The position numbers and the translations under genes are program-made. Positions 17,360 through 26,834 of a stretch of 64,000 nucleotides of DNA are shown here, one piece after another; position 1 is the first letter of the stretch; each line of letters begins with the position of its first letter. The stretch covers positions 19,944-83,943 of the forward strand of contig SUTG01000004.1 of assembly GCA_015063035.1 (NCBI GenBank), given 5' to 3'. The DNA is from Methanobrevibacter olleyae (GTDB taxonomy: Archaea > Methanobacteriota > Methanobacteria > Methanobacteriales > Methanobacteriaceae). The notes below the pieces were generated by a model, which worked only from the letters and a program-made list of their open reading frames with translations, was not told the origin of the DNA and made no database searches.

Positions 17360-18931
17360 TTATTCCTTTTTCCAATTATTGTAAATCAAGGATTCTATTT
17401 CTTGATTATCCTCAGAGTATGTGTTCTGGTTCATGATGATGAACAATTCATCAGCATATTTCAATTCCAGATTCTCATCGGGAATCAATGTGTTCCCGCT
17501 TCTTACAACGGATACCACCATAGCGGATTTAGGTATGGGAAGTTCCCAGATTTTTGTGCCTATCAATGCACAGTCCATTGGAACAACATACTCTTCCAAT
17601 ACGCTTTTTGTCTTATCGAAGTCAATTCCTTTGTTCTTTTTCAATAATCTCATAAGCAATGTTTCATAGATTGGGTCATTTCCAAGAATTGTTGGAATGA
17701 TATATGCCAGTATGGTCACCACAATCATTGCAACAAGTGAGTTTGTAACTCCAGTCATCTCCGCAATGAGTACAATCGCGGTAATTGGAGTTCTAACAGA
17801 ACTTGCAAACATTGCAGCCATTGAAATCATGATGAACTTATATGCAATCATTGGGTCCAATCCAAAAATTGGGATGACGATTGCACTGAATATTGCACCG
17901 ATATAAGCTCCAATTACAAGAACTGGATAGAATATCCCTCCAGGGGCACTTGAACCGAAACAGAATATTAAAAGCAGGTATTTTCCAATTAATAGTACAA
18001 TTAAAACTGATAATGGAGGCAAGGTATATTCTATTAAATGCATCATAGAGTATCCTCCACCAAGCACATTAGGCAAAATTAGGCCGACAACTCCTGTTAT
18101 GAGAAATACAATGATGTATTTCACTTCAAGTGGGAGAAAGCTTAACCTTTCCCACATTTCAGAAGCCTTTATCATTCCAACATTGTAGATGTAACCTAAA
18201 ATTCCTACAAGAATTCCCAATACAATAAGTAACCAGAAATAGTTTAAAGGCAAGTTTAAAGATGTAAATGGAAATATTGGGCTTTGTCCAAAAAATATTT
18301 TTGATACCACGTCTGCCACAACAGCAGAAACCAATCCTACAATAACGATGGACCTGTCAAATCCCTTATTGATTTCCTCTAAAGTGAAAATGAATCCTGC
18401 AAGAGGGGCACTGAATGTAGCTGCAAGTCCTGCTCCACTTCCGCATACCAAAAGACGTTTTTCATCGGTTTTGCTGTTTGGAAGGTATTTTGAAACCCCT
18501 TTTGCAGCCATTGCTCCCAATTGTACAGATGGCCCTTCCCTTCCTAATGAAAGACCTCCAAGTGCTGTAAGGGTTCCTCCAATAAACTTGGCAATCAAGG
18601 TTTTCCACCAGCAAACATCAAAGTATCCCTTAACTTCTCCCATCACTATAGGTATCCCGCTTCCTAGACTGTCTGGATCCCATTTCATTAAAAGGGCAGT
18701 GATGAATCCCATAAGTGCAAGTATTGCAAACCATGCAACTGTTAATAGAAAGTCGCCTTGTATGTACTTTAATGTGGAAAATAGGATGTTTTCACTATTG
18801 TCCAATCCAAATCTGTATAATGATACAATCAGCCCTGAGAATAAACCGATTAGAATCGCTTCTATAATCAGTTTGACGTAATATTTGGAATCATCTACAT
18901 TTAAACCTAATGTTTGCTTAATCATTTTCAT
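17360..18931 (-). CDS. ClC-type chloride channel/H+ antiporter with C-terminal RCK_C domain
   Basis: 523 aa. The ClC core with about ten membrane helices (residues 20-430) shows the selectivity signatures GSGIP, GREGPS and GGIFYP. The gating glutamate in GREGP and an acidic residue in FTLEEIN, at the place of the internal proton glutamate, are present, and a Tyr in NPIYETL matches the inner-gate tyrosine. This favours a 2Cl-/H+ exchanger over a plain channel. The last 80 residues resemble a TrkA-C (RCK_C) regulatory domain in place of the CBS pair of other ClCs. Ribosome-binding site GAGGTT precedes the ATG. A G10 tract lies 47-56 bp upstream of the start. Confidence 0.9.
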   Translation of the reverse strand: MKMIKQTLGLNVDDSKYYVKLIIEAILIGLFSGLIVSLYRFGLDNSENILFSTLKYIQGDFLLTVAWFAILALMGFITALLMKWDPDSLGSGIPIVMGEVKGYFDVCWWKTLIAKFIGGTLTALGGLSLGREGPSVQLGAMAAKGVSKYLPNSKTDEKRLLVCGSGAGLAATFSAPLAGFIFTLEEINKGFDRSIVIVGLVSAVVADVVSKIFFGQSPIFPFTSLNLPLNYFWLLIVLGILVGILGYIYNVGMIKASEMWERLSFLPLEVKYIIVFLITGVVGLILPNVLGGGYSMMHLIEYTLPPLSVLIVLLIGKYLLLIFCFGSSAPGGIFYPVLVIGAYIGAIFSAIVIPIFGLDPMIAYKFIMISMAAMFASSVRTPITAIVLIAEMTGVTNSLVAMIVVTILAYIIPTILGNDPIYETLLMRLLKKNKGIDFDKTKSVLEEYVVPMDCALIGTKIWELPIPKSAMVVSVVRSGNTLIPDENLELKYADELFIIMNQNTYSEDNQEIESLIYNNWKKE

Positions 18932-18977
18932 GGTTTAACCTCAGTTTCATTATATTCTGCTTATTTCTGTTTTGTTA

Positions 18978-18987
18978 GGGGGGGGGG
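18978..18987. repeat. G10 homopolymer tract upstream of clc
   Basis: Ten consecutive G on the plus strand (C on the clc coding strand) in the 88-bp gap between tyrA and clc. In a region that is otherwise nearly all A/T, it is the only long G/C homopolymer in the window. It is placed where the clc leader or promoter would be. Such tracts are prone to slippage and are used as phase-variation switches in bacteria. Confidence 0.9.
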
Positions 18988-19019
18988 TTAACAGTGTCAT
19001 GAAAAATAAAAATTAATTA

Positions 19020-20327
19020 TTATCTTGCAATCCCGCCAAATCCTTTTATTAGCTTTTCACATTCTTCAAGTGATTCTTTGCTTAATGATTGAATTGAAAA
19101 GGTGTAACTGATTTCATCTTCTTTTATAGGTTCGCCTTTGTAAATGTCAATTATTTCCACATCCACAACATCATCAATTCTTTTTAAAGCGTCTTTGATG
19201 ATGTGGGGATTGGATTTTCTCCTGAAGATGGCGCTAAGGTCTCTTGTGTGGATTTTCTGATTCTTGACTTTCCAATTGAACAGTTCCTCTTCATCCAGAA
19301 TTTCAGCATTTGATATCTTTATCTTTTTAAGCTTGCCGTTTCCATTTACCAAGTATACGAAATCCACATCAATTTCCTTGATTTTTCCAACATGGATTTT
19401 ATCTGAATAAATATGCTTAAGCCCTACTTCCCGTCCAATGGATTGCATTAATACATTATATTCTTGGGTAAGTGCATTTATTGCCTTGTCACTTCTACCT
19501 AAAGCAGCTTGAATGTCTCCCATATGCTTTGTTGCCCTTAGAGCGATTTCAACAAACTCATCTTCATTCTCATTTGTCAACGCTTCTTTCAGTTCGCTTA
19601 TGGAATCAAAAAGAGCTTGCCTGATCTTTTCTCCACGCTTGTTTTCATGTTGAATTGAGTATGTGAGATATGGATTTTGAGATACTATCCTAGCTATTGT
19701 ATCAATCATTAGATTGTAAATTGGGCTTTCATAGTTTTCAGTATCCTTAATGTCGATTTGAAGTTTTTCAATAGCTGAAGCTGTAGAGATGTATGAAAAG
19801 TGAGTCAAGACCTGTACAATTCCCATCATGTCATCGTGATGCTCTGGGCTTGTTTCCACTATTCTCATTCCCTTGTCTTCAAGGAACTTGTAGACTTTAG
19901 GGTACCAGTTACCCTTGTCAATTGGTGTAAGCACTATGATTTGCCCTTTCAAATCGGTGGTTCTCGGACCAAAGACTGGGTGGGTAGGAATGAATTCAAC
20001 TCCTTCACTAAGGCATTCCTTCATTTTGAGGCTAGGCCCTTCTTTCACTGAAGTTACATCAATCATCAATGAACCTTCTTTCATAAATGGTCCTAATTCT
20101 TCAATAACTGCTTCAGTACTTGAAATAGGAACGGAAATAATCACGATATCGCTATCTTGAACAATCTTCTTATTATTGTCGCTATATTTTATTCCAAGTT
20201 CCTCGCTGACTTGTTTTCCGACAATGGAATCTCTTCCAGTAATTGTAACGTCAAAGTCAAAGTCTTTCATATACCATGCAATGGTCCTTCCTAAACCTCG
20301 TGTTCCTCCAATAATCCCAACTTTCAT
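19020..20327 (-). CDS. tyrA: Prephenate dehydrogenase with C-terminal archaeal extension
   Basis: 435 aa. An N-terminal NAD(P) Rossmann fold (GIIGGTRGLGRTIAWYMKD) and the following GP.T..K...I.LTP region match prephenate dehydrogenase, which converts prephenate to 4-hydroxyphenylpyruvate in tyrosine synthesis. HPVFGPRT holds the catalytic His region. From about residue 290 on, the protein continues into a roughly 140-residue domain that also occurs in methanogen TyrA-like proteins and ends in a ferredoxin-like fold segment (DVVDVEIIDIYKGEP); its role may be regulatory or substrate-binding. A clc gene follows in the same direction. Confidence 0.85.
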   Translation of the reverse strand: MKVGIIGGTRGLGRTIAWYMKDFDFDVTITGRDSIVGKQVSEELGIKYSDNNKKIVQDSDIVIISVPISSTEAVIEELGPFMKEGSLMIDVTSVKEGPSLKMKECLSEGVEFIPTHPVFGPRTTDLKGQIIVLTPIDKGNWYPKVYKFLEDKGMRIVETSPEHHDDMMGIVQVLTHFSYISTASAIEKLQIDIKDTENYESPIYNLMIDTIARIVSQNPYLTYSIQHENKRGEKIRQALFDSISELKEALTNENEDEFVEIALRATKHMGDIQAALGRSDKAINALTQEYNVLMQSIGREVGLKHIYSDKIHVGKIKEIDVDFVYLVNGNGKLKKIKISNAEILDEEELFNWKVKNQKIHTRDLSAIFRRKSNPHIIKDALKRIDDVVDVEIIDIYKGEPIKEDEISYTFSIQSLSKESLEECEKLIKGFGGIAR

Positions 20328-20614
20328 TTTATTAACTCTATTAGTTTTGTTTAAGAAATTGAAAAAAATTATTTAAATTGATTTTGAAAATTATTAATTG
20401 TTTTTTACTAATTGATTTTTGTAAATTGATTTTTGCGAAGTGATTTTGAAAATTATTTTTTTTAAAATTACTTAATTTTATATATTACCAATATTCATAC
20501 TTTATATTGTTATAATAATTATATGGATATTGAGTTTTTTATAATTTTTGATTAATTTATAATTAGAATTAGTGATGAACATATATTTTTTGCAGGCTTT
20601 AATGAGGTTTATTC

Positions 20615-21676
20615 ATGAAAATAACTTATCAAGATAGAAAGAAAGGAATTATTGAACTACTTCCAGAAACTTTAGATGACTTATGGCATCTATCTCACAT
20701 AATCGCTGAGGGAGATACTGTATACTCTAAAACAACAAGAAGGATTCAGGACAATACTGGAGATAAGTTAAGAAGTGATAGGGGGGTAAAAAAGACCTTT
20801 ACTTTAGGCGTTTCAGTAGAGGATGTAAGTTTTCACATATTCACTGGAAAGCTTAGGATTATAGGTTCAATAATTAAAGGCCCCGAAGACTTGATTCCTT
20901 TGGGATCTCATCATACGATTGAAGCCAAATTGAACACTCCCATTAAGATATTCAAGGAACATTGGTCAACTTATGCATTGAAGAGAATCAAGCAAGCCAT
21001 TGAAGCTTCCAAGAAACTCTCTGCAATCATTGTGGTATTGGAAGATGATGTTGCAGACTTCGGTTTGATGAGGCAGTTTGGCATTGAATATTACGGGCCA
21101 GTTATGGGAAATGTTTCAGGAAAAAGGATAATTGACAAGAACCGTGCAAAGAATATTGAGAAATTCTATCAAAAGATAGTTGATTACATTCTCAAGTTTG
21201 ACAATATTCAGACCATAGTTTTGGCAGGTCCAGGATTCTATAAGAATGATTTCCTAAAGTATCTTGAGTTGAAACATAAGGATTTGGCTAAAAAGTCCAT
21301 AGTTGAAGCAACTGGTTCCGGTGGAAGAGTTGGAATCAATGAGGTTCTTAAAAAGGGAACAGTTGAAAAATTGGCTGCTGAAAATAGGGTCGCCTTTGAA
21401 ATTTCAGCGATTAATGAAATCCTTCAGGAAATAGCCAAATCTTCCAATTTAGTTGTTTATGGAAAAAAGCAAGTGAAAGAGGCTATCGATTTGGGAGCTA
21501 TTGAAAAGCTATTGGTTTTGGATAATCTAATCAGAAGTGAAGACCTTGAGGAATCCATGGATATGGTGGAAAACATGGCTGGTGAAGTTTTAGTCATAAG
21601 CAGCCAGCATGAAGGTGGAAAACAGCTTGAAGGTTTGGGTGGTATGGCCGCTACCTTAAGGTATTCCATTAATTAA
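20615..21676 (+). CDS. pelA: Pelota (Dom34) homologue, ribosome rescue factor
   Basis: 353 aa, full length. It has the three-domain pelota layout: Sm-like N-terminal domain (1-130), eRF1-like central domain (about 135-265) and C-terminal eRF1_3 domain. With EF1A and ABCE1, pelota splits stalled ribosomes in no-go decay. The GTPase partner is not here, but abcE1 lies about 40 kb downstream in this window. ATGAGG lies before the ATG at 20615. The next gene is read in the same direction after 152 bp. Confidence 0.95.
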   Translation: MKITYQDRKKGIIELLPETLDDLWHLSHIIAEGDTVYSKTTRRIQDNTGDKLRSDRGVKKTFTLGVSVEDVSFHIFTGKLRIIGSIIKGPEDLIPLGSHHTIEAKLNTPIKIFKEHWSTYALKRIKQAIEASKKLSAIIVVLEDDVADFGLMRQFGIEYYGPVMGNVSGKRIIDKNRAKNIEKFYQKIVDYILKFDNIQTIVLAGPGFYKNDFLKYLELKHKDLAKKSIVEATGSGGRVGINEVLKKGTVEKLAAENRVAFEISAINEILQEIAKSSNLVVYGKKQVKEAIDLGAIEKLLVLDNLIRSEDLEESMDMVENMAGEVLVISSQHEGGKQLEGLGGMAATLRYSIN

Positions 21677-21828
21677 TCTATTGGCATTCTTCCATTATTT
21701 TTTTAACTTCCATTTTTTAACCTTTTAAGCTATAAACATAAAAGTACATTATCTTAAAACTTAACATTATATATGATGAAAATTATAAAAATATTAATAT
21801 TAATTAAAAAATTAAAGGATTTTAAAAC

Positions 21829-22785
21829 ATGTTTTTAGAATTATTTTTAGTATTTATTGCAACATTTTTAGGGACTGGAGCATTGAATATCATATTCCGT
21901 TTCTTAGGTAAGAGAGGTTATATGGGAAACCTATATGAGACAGTGCGTGGAGGCACTCCTCGTGCAATTGGCCTAATTCCATTTATTGTAATTAGTCTCT
22001 TTTTGCCAGCAGGATATAACAATCTTGTTTTAGTGATAGGATTATGTGCTCTTGTTGATGATGTGATAGGTAGAAGAAGAATCGCTAACTTGCCAATTGA
22101 AATAGGTCAGCTTGCCAGAGGAATAGGCATGTTATGCGTTATCGGATTAGGGTATCCTCTTATGGGGATTTCTTCTATTTTAGTTGCTTTAATGATTCAG
22201 CCTATGAACATTGCAGATATGCAACCGGGATCTGCAGTAAGCGTAGTTATTATAATGAGCTTCTTTACAATCCTTGCTACATTGATATTAGGTGTAGCCC
22301 CTGTAGCACAGATTCCAGCATATTATGTTCCATTGCTTACTTTAGTCACATGTATAGCATACGCTCCTTTAGACTATTCCGGAAAAATCATGTTAGGTGA
22401 AGTGGGGAACCATACCTTTGCAATAGCTTTGGGAATAAGCTTTTACATTCTTGGAGGATTTTTAGGAACCTTAATATTGTTCATTGTAACCACTGCATTG
22501 ATTGCATACATTAGAAGAAAGAACCTCTCAAGATTCCTTATCAATAAATTGCATATAAGCAATCCCACTTTCGGTGATTTGTTTATGGATGTCTTAACAG
22601 GTGGAGGTTTAGGCGATTTATTCAGGAAAATCATTCTTGGTGAACGTCAGCAAGTCGTAACCGATAATCTATTAATTTCCCTCGGATTTAGAAGATTGCT
22701 TTACAATCCATATTCCCCTAATCTTGAAAGAGTGGTTGAAAAGGATGTTAGAACAAAACCGATTGATTTAAGAAAGTTAAGCTAA
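21829..22785 (+). CDS. Integral membrane protein related to MraY/WecA-type glycosyltransferases (family 4)
   Basis: 318 aa with eight or so hydrophobic segments. Between TM2 and TM3 it carries LVDDVIGRRR, resembling the catalytic DDxxG/DDxxK region of the polyprenyl-phosphate sugar-1-phosphate transferases MraY and WecA. GGTPRAIGLIPF corresponds to the N-terminal substrate loop, and GEVGNHTFAIALG to the NxxxxxxG segment in the middle of the protein. This suggests transfer of a sugar-phosphate from a nucleotide sugar to a polyprenyl phosphate, perhaps in pseudomurein or glycoprotein assembly. The C-terminal 90 residues are basic and cytoplasmic. The family call is a reading of short motifs and is tentative. 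Confidence 0.55.
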   Translation: MFLELFLVFIATFLGTGALNIIFRFLGKRGYMGNLYETVRGGTPRAIGLIPFIVISLFLPAGYNNLVLVIGLCALVDDVIGRRRIANLPIEIGQLARGIGMLCVIGLGYPLMGISSILVALMIQPMNIADMQPGSAVSVVIIMSFFTILATLILGVAPVAQIPAYYVPLLTLVTCIAYAPLDYSGKIMLGEVGNHTFAIALGISFYILGGFLGTLILFIVTTALIAYIRRKNLSRFLINKLHISNPTFGDLFMDVLTGGGLGDLFRKIILGERQQVVTDNLLISLGFRRLLYNPYSPNLERVVEKDVRTKPIDLRKLS

Positions 22786-22863
22786 TCAGAATGTTTAATA
22801 AACTTTTAAAAATCAAAATTTAATCATTTAAATTAATTTAATATATTTCATTATGGTGATCTT

Positions 22864-23409
22864 ATGAGTGATATTTTTGAAGTCATTAAAAATCGTAGAA
22901 GCGTAAGAGCTTACAAAGATGAACAGATTGACGATGAACAGATTGAACAAATTTTGGAAGCAGCCATTATGGCTCCTACTGCAAGAGGAGAAGCTCCATG
23001 GCATTTCACTGTAGTTCAAAACAAGGAAACCCTTGCAGACATCAATGATTCTGTACTCAATATCTTATCCAATTCCGGTGATGAATTCCTTGAGGCAATA
23101 GCTGAATCTAGAGTTAATGTGATGCACAATGCTCCAACAGTTGTATTTGTTTCTGCCAAATCAGATGCAACCAATATGCAAGCAGACTGTTCTGCAGCTA
23201 TTGAAAACATGCTTCTTGCAGCAGAAGGATTGGATATTGGATCCTGTTGGTTAGGTCTTGTAGCTATTTACTTCAGTGTTGAAGAAAACTTGAAAAAACT
23301 TCACATTCCTGAAGGATACACTCCATTGTATGGTGTTGCTTTAGGTAAAAAGGTTGAACCAAATGAACCAAACCCACGTAAGGATGTTTTCGTAAACTGG
23401 GTAAAATAA
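22864..23409 (+). CDS. Nitroreductase family protein
   Basis: 181 aa, an FMN-dependent nitroreductase-like fold. The start FEVIKNRRSVRAYKDEQID and the APTARGEAPWHFTVVQN segment are the FMN phosphate- and ring-binding signatures. GLDIGSCWLGLV and the closing GVALGKK are the C-terminal signatures. Such proteins reduce quinones, flavins or nitro compounds with NAD(P)H, or with F420H2 or ferredoxin in methanogens; the substrate is unknown. GGTGAT precedes the ATG. Confidence 0.9.
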   Translation: MSDIFEVIKNRRSVRAYKDEQIDDEQIEQILEAAIMAPTARGEAPWHFTVVQNKETLADINDSVLNILSNSGDEFLEAIAESRVNVMHNAPTVVFVSAKSDATNMQADCSAAIENMLLAAEGLDIGSCWLGLVAIYFSVEENLKKLHIPEGYTPLYGVALGKKVEPNEPNPRKDVFVNWVK

Positions 23410-23560
23410 GATTTAATAATTTTTTATTAAATTTTTATTTATTTTTTATTTTTAATTTATTTCATTAAACTATTTTTAAAAAAAGAGTTGGATAAAATAA
23501 TGAAAATTTTATCCATTTTTATATTTTTCTTATTTTTTTATTACTTATTTTTTCAATCAT

Positions 23561-24940
23561 TTACATGATTTTTAAGATTTTATAATAAGTATCTGTAGAT
23601 GGATGAACTTCAAGGAAATCGTCGAAATCCTCTTTTGTTATTCCCATATTCATCAGGAAAGCAAGATAGGCCGTATCATCAATTGAAGATGGTGATATTT
23701 GGCTTGCCCTCACTATCTCTTCTGTTTCAGTGTTTAATGAAACTTTTGTAATGCCTGTTTCCCCTCTTAAGATTCTCCAAAAGGCATGTGGCCCTCCAAT
23801 ACTTGGAATGATTACATCTTCAATATTTTTGCTGTTATCCTCCTCAGATTTTGATGTGTTTTGAGTGAAGCTCACATCCAAATCCAATGTCAATGATTGT
23901 GGAACTATCATATCCTCGAATTTATTCAGATATCCTGCCATGTTTCTTGCAGCTGAAATTCCCTCTTTTCTTGCATATGGAGTAAGGGTGATTCCTCCTG
24001 TAACGTCTCCTGCAGCATAGATATTCGGATTTGAGGTTTGGAAGAATTCATTCACCTTAATTGATCCATCTTCATTCAGGTTCACAATATCTGCAACTAT
24101 CTCTGAATTAGGAACTCTTCCAGTAGCTATCAATGTTTTTCCTTCAAACTCTCCCTTGTCGGTTATGATGGAGTTTTCAGTGATTTCCAAAACATTGGTG
24201 TTTTCATGGATATCCACTTCATCAATGAGCTTTTTAACCACATAAGACTTGATTTCCGGTTCTAAATCCTTTAGGATTTCGCTTCTTGCAATGATTTTCA
24301 CTTCACTTCCAAAGCTTGAGAATAGGTTTGACAATTCGGTAGCAATTATTCCTCCACCAACTATATTTAATTTGCTTGGAACTTCCTCCAAGGAAAGTAT
24401 GTCACTGCTTGTCAAAGCATATTTTGCTCCATCGATATTTGGAATAAATGGTCTTGCACCAGTAGCTATCAAAAGATTTTCTGCCTCGTATATATCATAA
24501 TCCCTATTTTTCACACTTTCTCTTTGAAGTGGATTGTCATTGTCCAATTTAACCTTAACTATGATCTTATCATCATCGTTTATTTCCACACTAGCTTCAC
24601 CATAGATGACATTATTGTTAACGCTTTCATTTTCCTCTTGGTTAAGCTGACGGAGGAATAGTTGGGTCTTTTTAATGTTGTCGCATGCAGATTTATAATC
24701 CAAGCTTATGCTTCCATCGATAAATCCGATTTCATTATACCTTTTGAAGCTTCTTATGAAACGGCTTATGTCAGTAAGTGCACAAACGACCATGCATCCT
24801 TCATTAAGACAGGTTCCTGCAATGTATTTCTTTTCAATAAGAAGAGTTTCCTCTCCCAATTTGCCAAGTTCAAATGATCCAAGTCTTCCAGCAGGGCCTG
24901 CTCCAATAACAATGTTTTTTACTTTTTTTATTTCTTCCAT
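23561..24940 (-). CDS. Dihydrolipoamide dehydrogenase-like FAD/NAD disulfide oxidoreductase
   Basis: 459 aa. Two dinucleotide folds are visible: GAGPAG near residue 13 for FAD and VGGGIIATEL for NAD. The redox pair is in GTCLNEGCMVV (Cys-X4-Cys). The C-terminal active-site segment reads EVHPSTDTYYK, where classical enzymes have HPTxxE, so the catalytic His-Glu dyad is altered to His with a nearby Asp. Methanogens lack 2-oxo-acid dehydrogenase complexes, and no lipoyl protein gene is adjacent, so the true substrate may be a low-molecular-weight disulfide. About 100 residues from 340 on are divergent. A role together with gamma-glutamylcysteine is a possibility only. Confidence 0.85.
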   Translation of the reverse strand: MEEIKKVKNIVIGAGPAGRLGSFELGKLGEETLLIEKKYIAGTCLNEGCMVVCALTDISRFIRSFKRYNEIGFIDGSISLDYKSACDNIKKTQLFLRQLNQEENESVNNNVIYGEASVEINDDDKIIVKVKLDNDNPLQRESVKNRDYDIYEAENLLIATGARPFIPNIDGAKYALTSSDILSLEEVPSKLNIVGGGIIATELSNLFSSFGSEVKIIARSEILKDLEPEIKSYVVKKLIDEVDIHENTNVLEITENSIITDKGEFEGKTLIATGRVPNSEIVADIVNLNEDGSIKVNEFFQTSNPNIYAAGDVTGGITLTPYARKEGISAARNMAGYLNKFEDMIVPQSLTLDLDVSFTQNTSKSEEDNSKNIEDVIIPSIGGPHAFWRILRGETGITKVSLNTETEEIVRASQISPSSIDDTAYLAFLMNMGITKEDFDDFLEVHPSTDTYYKILKIM

Positions 24941-25214
24941 ATTATCACTTGAATATTTTTTTTATATTGTTGGCTAATTAAGTCAGAATTAATTATTAAT
25001 TGAAAAACTAATTAATTTTATTATGTTTATTTTATTATAAAAATTTATTAATATATTTTTAAAAATAGCTATTTAAAATGAGTTATAATTGTTCTAATAA
25101 AAATAGTTTTTATAAAAAATAGTGAAAAGTATTATTAATTTCCTCCAGGAGTAATACTTTATGGTATTAAGTTATGAATAATTTTATGATTTAAAAAAAA
25201 ATTAGTTTTAAGAA

Positions 25215-26048
25215 TTAGTTTTTATTCAATAATTCCAAGAACTTCTCTTTAGCTTCGGCAATTGTTAAAGGATAATCGTTGTTCATATCAAATCCTTCTT
25301 TTTCGAGGTCTTGGAAAAGCTCTGTAACAATTGGTACTTCCAAGTTTGCCTTATCAAGAATTTCAGGTTGTGCAAAAATCTCTTTAGGTGTTCCTTCCGC
25401 AATCAATAAACCGTCAACCATAACGAACACTTTTTTTGCATAATTTGGAACCAAGTCAACTTCGTGAGTTGAAATGATGATTGTGATTCCCTCTTCATTA
25501 AGTTCCTTCAATAATTTGCTTAAACTTCTTACACCTTGAGGGTCTAAACCTGCAGTCGGTTCATCCAGAACCATGATTTCCGGTTGCATTGCGAGAATTC
25601 CTGCAATAGCCACTCTTTTCTTTTGGCCACCGCTTAAATGATGAGGTGCTTTTTTCTCATAGCCACTCATTCCTACACGAGCTAAGCTTTCAGTAACCCT
25701 TTTTTGAACCTCTTCCATAGGTAACTTTAAGTTTAAGGGTCCGAATGCAACATCCTCTTCTACAGTAGGTGCAAATATCTGATCATCAGGGTTTTGGAAC
25801 ACGATTCCAACTTTCTGTCTAAATTTAAGCAAAGACTTCTTGTCATATTTCAATTCTTCGCCATCGATGAAGACTTGGCCTTCATCTGGTTCATAGATAC
25901 CATTCAAATGAAGAAACAAAGTGGATTTTCCGGCACCGTTTTTACCTAAAAGAGCAACCATTTCTCCTTTTTCAACCTTTAAGCTAACTCCTTTAAGTGC
26001 TTGAAAATCCTTGTTATAAGAATATTTGATATTTTTCACTTCTAACAT
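25215..26048 (-). CDS. cbiO: Cobalt ECF transporter ATPase
   Basis: 277 aa. ABC ATPase with Walker A GKNGAGKST, Q-loop, signature LSGGQKKR, Walker B MVLDEPTAGLD and H-loop STHEVDL. It powers the CbiMNQO transporter. I take the ATG at 26048, with AAAGGAGG seven bases upstream, rather than an in-frame ATG eight codons earlier. It starts one base after the cbiQ stop codon, so the two are translationally linked. It is the last gene of the cbiMNQO transcript. Confidence 0.93.
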   Translation of the reverse strand: MLEVKNIKYSYNKDFQALKGVSLKVEKGEMVALLGKNGAGKSTLFLHLNGIYEPDEGQVFIDGEELKYDKKSLLKFRQKVGIVFQNPDDQIFAPTVEEDVAFGPLNLKLPMEEVQKRVTESLARVGMSGYEKKAPHHLSGGQKKRVAIAGILAMQPEIMVLDEPTAGLDPQGVRSLSKLLKELNEEGITIIISTHEVDLVPNYAKKVFVMVDGLLIAEGTPKEIFAQPEILDKANLEVPIVTELFQDLEKEGFDMNNDYPLTIAEAKEKFLELLNKN

Positions 26049-26049
26049 T

Positions 26050-26742
26050 TTATTCCTCCTTTGGTGGTACATAAACCGGAAGTTCTCCGTTGTAACCTCT
26101 TGAATCTAAACTATGTTGTAATGTTTCACTTTTATCTAATGATCTTAAAAATATATTGCTTATGAGGCTTGCTAAGCATTTCATTGAATTCATGTATGAA
26201 TTATATCCCATTCTTGTTTTCTGTGCTTTCTGCATTGTATCAATTTCGTTTAGGAATATGAATATTGTATTATACATCAAAAGCCCAATTTCAGTGAGAA
26301 TCTTAGGGACTTTCAAGGTATCCAAACAATGGAAAATCTTTGCGATTGGTGTTGTCAATGCAAGAAAACCTAATAAAGGGAAACACCCTAAAACTCTAAA
26401 GAATGTGTATAACCCATAATGCCATGAGTCATCAGTAACTACAATGCCGAATATTCCTGTTTCATAAATGACTTCTCCACTTCCAAAGAAGAAGATTAAG
26501 AATATACATGTTATGATAAGAAATGCCATCGGAATTGATAAAAATTTCAAATATGATCTTATGTTGATTTTTGCTACTCCCAGTATGATGATTGAGAATA
26601 AAATGAAAATAAATACATCAAAATATAGATTATCCAATGCTAAAGTAACTATCAATAGAATTACTGTTAAAAACAACTTAAAATATGGGTTTGTTTCACT
26701 TAATTCATTATGGTGAGCAATATAATCCATATCAAATTTCAT
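26050..26742 (-). CDS. cbiQ: Cobalt ECF transporter transmembrane protein
   Basis: 230 aa with about five membrane segments. The cytoplasmic coupling helices show the CbiQ motif SLDKSETLQHSLDSRGYNG near the C terminus, which contacts the ATPase. It is the T-component of an energy-coupling factor transporter. It lies 92 bp after cbiN and directly before cbiO. Confidence 0.93.
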   Translation of the reverse strand: MKFDMDYIAHHNELSETNPYFKLFLTVILLIVTLALDNLYFDVFIFILFSIIILGVAKINIRSYLKFLSIPMAFLIITCIFLIFFFGSGEVIYETGIFGIVVTDDSWHYGLYTFFRVLGCFPLLGFLALTTPIAKIFHCLDTLKVPKILTEIGLLMYNTIFIFLNEIDTMQKAQKTRMGYNSYMNSMKCLASLISNIFLRSLDKSETLQHSLDSRGYNGELPVYVPPKEE

Positions 26743-26834
26743 AAAATCACTAAAAATTGTTTTTTTTTTAAAATTTCTAAAAATATTAGTTTAATTAAAA
26801 ATCTTTTAAAAAAAGAAAAAGGGATAAAGAAGAT

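Noticed and set aside
18348..18881. 177-codon plus-strand frame antisense to clc
   Set aside because: Shadow of the clc gene; no ribosome-binding site or domain pattern.
25141..25169. Two short hairpins (TCCTCCAGGA and TAATAC/GTATTA) between the flavoprotein and cbiO genes
   Set aside because: Stems of only four to six bp; may be part of the cbiO terminator but too weak to call.
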